A stretch of 64,000 nucleotides of DNA from Pantanalinema rosaneae (GTDB lineage Bacteria > Cyanobacteriota > Cyanobacteriia > Leptolyngbyales > Leptolyngbyaceae), in contig NZ_JBLZFZ010000024.1 of NCBI RefSeq assembly GCF_050753385.1, positions 33,885 through 97,884 on the forward strand, in the 5' to 3' direction. Of this stretch, positions 60,400-64,000 are shown in pieces. The position numbers and the translations under genes are program-made. How positions within the stretch are numbered: position 1 is the first letter of the stretch; each line of letters begins with the position of its first letter. The notes under the pieces are model-generated. The model did not search any database, was not told the origin of the DNA, and saw only the letters and a program-made list of their open reading frames with translations.

Positions 60400-61074
60400 A
60401 TGCAATCTGCTCTAAACCAGGCAATAGTTGACTTTCCGGGGTATACATCTGCCAATTTGTCAGTACCACATCAATCTGCTTCCTCTAGCTTTAAACGATG
60501 GCTCGATATTGTGGGTGGGTTAGTGGGTCTGCTGATTCTGGCAGTGATTTATGTACCGATCGCGATCGCGATTAAGCTGGATAGTCCCGGACCAGTGTTA
60601 TTCGTACAAGAACGGTATGGGTTGTTGGGGCAACCCTTTCGGATTTATAAGTTTCGATCGATGGTGACTAATGCGGATGATCTGAAGGCTCAGATTAACA
60701 ATGAAGCTAAAGGGCTGATCTTCAAGAATCAGAATGATCCGCGAGTAACGCGAGTCGGGCGGTTTTTGCGACGGACAAGTTTAGACGAATTGCCGCAGTT
60801 TTGGAATGTTTTGAAAGGGGAGATGAGTTTGGTGGGGACTCGCCCTCCTACTGCTGACGAAGTATCCCGTTATCAAAACCATCACTGGCAACGATTAAAC
60901 GTGAAGCCCGGTATGACTGGCGAGTGGCAGGTGAACGGACGATCGTTGATTCAGGATTTTGAGGATATCGTGCAACTGGATTTGCGCTACCAGGCACAAT
61001 GGCATCCACTTTATGATCTGATCCTGATTGGTCGCACGATCTACGTGATTTTGCGTAAGCAGGGAGCCTGCTAA
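60400..61074 (+). CDS. Polyprenyl-phosphate sugar-1-phosphate transferase
   Basis: A 224-residue initiating transferase of the bacterial sugar transferase family. One membrane segment (about 40-62) is followed by the catalytic domain: Gln-Glu-Arg-Tyr-Gly near 73, Phe-Arg-Ser-Met near 89, Phe-Leu-Arg-Arg-Thr-Ser-Leu-Asp-Glu-Leu-Pro-Gln near 125-136, and Gly-Thr-Arg-Pro-Pro near 149. It loads the first sugar phosphate onto undecaprenyl phosphate to begin exopolysaccharide or O-antigen synthesis. A GTG at 60364 would add 12 residues; neither start has a clear ribosome-binding site. Its stop is two bases from the convergent glgP stop. Confidence 0.9.
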   Translation: MQSALNQAIVDFPGYTSANLSVPHQSASSSFKRWLDIVGGLVGLLILAVIYVPIAIAIKLDSPGPVLFVQERYGLLGQPFRIYKFRSMVTNADDLKAQINNEAKGLIFKNQNDPRVTRVGRFLRRTSLDELPQFWNVLKGEMSLVGTRPPTADEVSRYQNHHWQRLNVKPGMTGEWQVNGRSLIQDFEDIVQLDLRYQAQWHPLYDLILIGRTIYVILRKQGAC

Positions 61075-61076
61075 CC

Positions 61077-63686
61077 TTAGGGCGTTGCCCAAATGACTAA
61101 GCCCATCCCATAAGGACTGCCCAGGTTGTCGTGCTTGGGAATTACCCGGAGGGAGAGTCCTTGTAAGCCGCTATTACCATATACCAATTCCCCCAGGTAA
61201 ATCCGGTTGCCCTGTTGATCTGTGCCTTGATATTGCATGACCGAGGGGACACCATTAACAATTTCGCCACTGGCATCCACAGGACCTTGATACAACTGCA
61301 CCTCCACATCGGCGGGTGTGAGTGCCGCTAAATGGATCTGGGTTTTAACCGTTACCGTTTGGTTGACATGGATATCGGCGGGCTGGGAAACATCGACATT
61401 GAGAATCTTGATGTTGTACCAATGCTCCGTCACTTTTGCCTTCCATTGGGCAAGCTCTCTGGCTGGGGCATAGTGGTCAGAGGTCAGCACTAAATAGCGA
61501 TCGCTTGCCGGAAAATACCCTCTAGTAGCATAATCTCCCACCATCCGGGCGGTGTTAAACCGAGGACAGTTTAACCGGATAGCATCTTTCATTTTGGCAA
61601 CCCAACCCCGTGGCAAATCATCTTCGCCGCGATCGTAAAAGAGTGGCACTACCGCCTGTTCCAGCAGATCGTAGAGGGCATTTGCTTCCACATCATCCTG
61701 ATAGGTGGGATCGTCGTAATCTTCGCCTTGCCCGATCGCCCAGCCGGTACGGACATAATCGGCTTCATTCCACCAGCCATCTGGGATGCTCAAATTCAGT
61801 AAGCCATTCATTGCTGCCTTCATGCCACTGGTGCCAGAGGCTTCGCGGGGGCGACGGGGAGTATTCAGCCAGACATCACACCCCGCCACCATCAGCCGAG
61901 AGACGTGAATATCGTAATCAGGAATATAGACGACATGGGCATTGATCCCTTCTTCGCGGGTGAAGTGGACAATTTGCCGGATCAGTTCTTTCCCCGGAAT
62001 ATCTTTCGGATGGGCTTTACCGGCAATGACAAACTGCACCATCCGTTTTTTGTGGGGAAATGGACGTTTCACATGCCCCATATCCAATAAGATTTTGCGA
62101 ATCCGGGTTAAATCCCGCAGAAACAATGTTGCCCGTTTATACGTGGCAAACCGGCGGGCAAAGCCGATCGTCAGCACAGTGGGATCTAAAACTTCCGCCG
62201 CTTTAGTAATTTCAGTGGGTGATGCCCCTCGATCGCGCAGCGTTCGCTGTAACCGTTCTCGCACAAATACGACTAATTCTGAGCGACAGCGTTCGTGATT
62301 CCGCCAGAGTTCTTCGTCGGGAATCGACTTCACCCGTTCCCAGAGGGGATGATCGGCGGGGGACTCTGACCAATTGGGCCCGAGATAGCGATCGTATAGC
62401 TCCTGCGTCGGCTTGGCGACACAGCTACGGGCATGAACGCCATTGGTAATGGCAGTAATGGGAACCTCATTCACGGGTAAGTCTGTCCATAGGGGACTGA
62501 ACATCTTTTGAGACACCAGCCCATGTAGTTGACTCACCCCATTGACAAAGTTTGCCATTTTGATTGCCAGGACTGCCATGCTGAAGGGAGCCGCCAAATC
62601 TCCGGTGTTCTCCCGCCCCAGGGCTAAAAATTCTTCCTGGGAGAGGTCAAAGCGATCGGCATAGTACCCGACTGCATGCATCACTTTATCGGGGGGAAAC
62701 AGATCAATCCCTGCTGGCACAGGGGTATGGGTGGTAAAAATCTGGCTGGCGCGGGCGAGTTGTCTGGCTTCGGCAAAAGTCAGCCCATGATCTGCCATCA
62801 TGTTCCAGATCCGCTCTAAGACCAGGAAGGCGGAGTGTCCCTCATTCATGTGGCAAACGGTGGGATTGAACCCCAAGGCTTTCAGCATTTGCATCCCGCC
62901 GATCCCCAGCATGATCTCCTGATCAATTCGCATATCGATATCACCGCCATAGAGTTCATCGGTGATGTCGTGATCGTAGGGATTATTCGGTTCAATATTA
63001 GTATCCAGCAAGTAAAGCGGCACCGTTCCCACTTGCACCCGCCAGACTCGCGCATAGACTACCCGCCCTGGATAGTTCACCCCCAGGCGTAATTCCGACC
63101 CATCCGGATGGCGTTCCAGATGCAGGGGCATATTATAGAAATCATTAATCGGGTAGCGCTCCTGTTGCCATCCATCGGCATTCAAGTATTGCGCGAAGTA
63201 ACCTTCCTGATAGAGCAGTCCCACTCCCACTAAAGGTAAACCCAGGTCACTAGCAGATTTCAGGTGATCCCCAGCCAATACTCCTAGACCACCGGAATAG
63301 ATCGGCAAACAGTCGGTCAGCCCAAATTCCGCCGAGAAATAGGCATAACATTCCTGAGCGGAATCACCCTGATCAGCCGATCGATGGCGGTGTTTGCGAT
63401 ACCACGTCCGTTCCTGTAGATAATCATCGAGTTGCCGAGATGCCCGCTCCATCTGGGCTAAAAATCCTTCATCTTCGGCAGCTTCCTGCAACCGCTTTTG
63501 GCTAATGGTTCCTAGCATCAGTACCGGGTTATGCCGACTGGATTCCCACAAATCCAGATCCAAACGACGAAATAAATCCTTCGTATCAACGTTCCAGTCC
63601 CAATGGAGGTTGTAGGCTAGCTTACGAAGCGGTTCCAGTTGGGGAGGTAGGGACGGAGAAACGTTAAACGTCCGAATCGGTCGCAT
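61077..63686 (-). CDS. glgP: Alpha-glucan phosphorylase
   Basis: An 869-residue PLP enzyme releasing glucose-1-phosphate from glycogen. The N-terminal extension (about 1-115) is that of the bacterial/archaeal AgP branch. The catalytic core includes Tyr-Ser-Gly-Gly-Leu-Gly-Val-Leu-Ala-Gly-Asp-His near 131-142 and the PLP Lys in Ser-Gly-Thr-Ser-Gly-Met-Lys-Ala-Ala near 621-629. The C-terminal beta domain follows. It matches the cyanobacterial enzyme used to mobilise glycogen in the dark. Neighbours do not suggest a glycogen operon. Confidence 0.95.
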   Translation of the reverse strand: MRPIRTFNVSPSLPPQLEPLRKLAYNLHWDWNVDTKDLFRRLDLDLWESSRHNPVLMLGTISQKRLQEAAEDEGFLAQMERASRQLDDYLQERTWYRKHRHRSADQGDSAQECYAYFSAEFGLTDCLPIYSGGLGVLAGDHLKSASDLGLPLVGVGLLYQEGYFAQYLNADGWQQERYPINDFYNMPLHLERHPDGSELRLGVNYPGRVVYARVWRVQVGTVPLYLLDTNIEPNNPYDHDITDELYGGDIDMRIDQEIMLGIGGMQMLKALGFNPTVCHMNEGHSAFLVLERIWNMMADHGLTFAEARQLARASQIFTTHTPVPAGIDLFPPDKVMHAVGYYADRFDLSQEEFLALGRENTGDLAAPFSMAVLAIKMANFVNGVSQLHGLVSQKMFSPLWTDLPVNEVPITAITNGVHARSCVAKPTQELYDRYLGPNWSESPADHPLWERVKSIPDEELWRNHERCRSELVVFVRERLQRTLRDRGASPTEITKAAEVLDPTVLTIGFARRFATYKRATLFLRDLTRIRKILLDMGHVKRPFPHKKRMVQFVIAGKAHPKDIPGKELIRQIVHFTREEGINAHVVYIPDYDIHVSRLMVAGCDVWLNTPRRPREASGTSGMKAAMNGLLNLSIPDGWWNEADYVRTGWAIGQGEDYDDPTYQDDVEANALYDLLEQAVVPLFYDRGEDDLPRGWVAKMKDAIRLNCPRFNTARMVGDYATRGYFPASDRYLVLTSDHYAPARELAQWKAKVTEHWYNIKILNVDVSQPADIHVNQTVTVKTQIHLAALTPADVEVQLYQGPVDASGEIVNGVPSVMQYQGTDQQGNRIYLGELVYGNSGLQGLSLRVIPKHDNLGSPYGMGLVIWATP

Positions 63687-63826
63687 AAGTACACTAGCTC
63701 CACATATTCGCCTAACTTCCGTTATTGTGACGCTAGTTTGGTGGAGCCAGAGTCGCTCTTAACAGACACTCTAGAAAGCAATAACCTTTTGTAACTTAAA
63801 AAACCGTGATTTCAAGGTTGGTTTGT

Positions 63827-63981
63827 ATGCACTGTCAGGTTTCTCAAATTTGCTCATGGTCAACGATCGCCCTGATTACAGGCACGATCGCTCTCCTCTA
63901 TCCCCTCCCTGCCGACAGCCAACCGACTCCCCTCTCTCCCTCTGCCCACGACCTGATCGGACAACCTCCCCCATCCTCCCC
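63827..63981 (+). CDS. 5' end of an exported protein, cut by the contig end
   Basis: An ATG at 63827 follows AAGG 9 bases upstream. The frame is open to the end of genomic sequence. The first residues form a signal peptide: a polar start, the hydrophobic stretch Ile-Ala-Leu-Ile-Thr-Gly-Thr-Ile-Ala-Leu-Leu, and a plausible cleavage near Pro-Ala-Asp-Ser. The next residues are Pro/Ser-rich. No family can be named from about 50 residues. The bases after 63981 are adapter and must not be translated. Confidence 0.6.
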
Positions 63982-64000
63982 CTGTCTCTTATACACATCT
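63982..64000. other. Nextera/Tn5 mosaic-end adapter remnant
   Basis: The last 19 bases, CTGTCTCTTATACACATCT, are exactly the Tn5 mosaic end used in tagmentation libraries. It is a sequencing artefact at a contig end and not genomic. Confidence 0.97.

Overview
The window is ordinary-looking chromosomal DNA from a cyanobacterium. Photosystem II extrinsic protein PsbU, a plant-type [2Fe-2S] ferredoxin, cyanobacteria-restricted families (DUF3120 type, the radical-SAM/DUF512 type, GuaB3), a glycogen phosphorylase and very frequent GCGATCGC (HIP1) octamers all point that way. Many large sensor kinases and dispersed short repeats suggest a filamentous or otherwise morphologically complex lineage, but genus cannot be fixed from sequence alone. 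No transposase, integrase, phage module, CRISPR array or rRNA operon was found. The last 19 bases are the Tn5/Nextera mosaic end, so the right edge is an assembly end carrying untrimmed adapter, not genomic sequence.

Layout. 0-7.4 kb: sugar-nucleotide pyrophosphorylase fused to a degenerate phosphomannomutase-like domain, a single-stranded DNA-binding protein, an FHA protein and recA. 7.8-13.7 kb: xseA-xseB, then on the other strand nadB, psbU, an FHA-adenylate cyclase and a DUF3120-type membrane protein. 14-17.6 kb: uppP, a radical-SAM-like protein and an ExbB/ExbD pair. 17.6-22.2 kb, minus strand: ugd, UDP-glucuronate decarboxylase and lepA. 22.6-29 kb: a ribbon-helix-helix protein coupled to a GAF histidine kinase, four small unknown genes, bioF and guaB3. 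29.2-31 kb: an AMIN-type amidase and tRNA-Lys(CTT).

31-43.3 kb is a signalling and surface-protein block. It holds a membrane histidine kinase, a 913-residue beta-helix/Calx-beta protein with a truncated paralogue beside it, a five-domain response regulator directly followed by a CHASE3/PAS histidine kinase, and a ureohydrolase. 43.3-52 kb: a repeat-rich spacer, a carotenoid-isomerase-like flavoprotein, an AAA ATPase without a visible Walker B acid, a VOC protein, petF, a double-GAF kinase and a geranylgeranyl-reductase-family flavoprotein. 52.4-56.8 kb: a 56-residue protein behind a structured leader, pyrH-frr, a thioredoxin-like protein, a lipoprotein and a MORN protein. 57-64 kb: a thioredoxin/CcdA redox pair, a GDSL hydrolase overlapping rdgB, a sugar transferase, glgP, and the start of an exported protein cut by the contig end.

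Working together. ugd plus the decarboxylase make UDP-glucuronate and UDP-xylose. With the sugar transferase, uppP and the pyrophosphorylase this is a capacity for extracellular polysaccharide, although the genes are scattered. recA, xseAB and ssb are DNA repair functions; pyrH-frr and lepA are translation and nucleotide housekeeping. I did not find a clearly new multi-gene system. The best leads are the structured leader with its 56-residue gene, the hairpin that overlaps a ribosome-binding site at 26 kb, the ATPase and mutase-like domains that lack expected catalytic residues, and the nested dispersed repeats.
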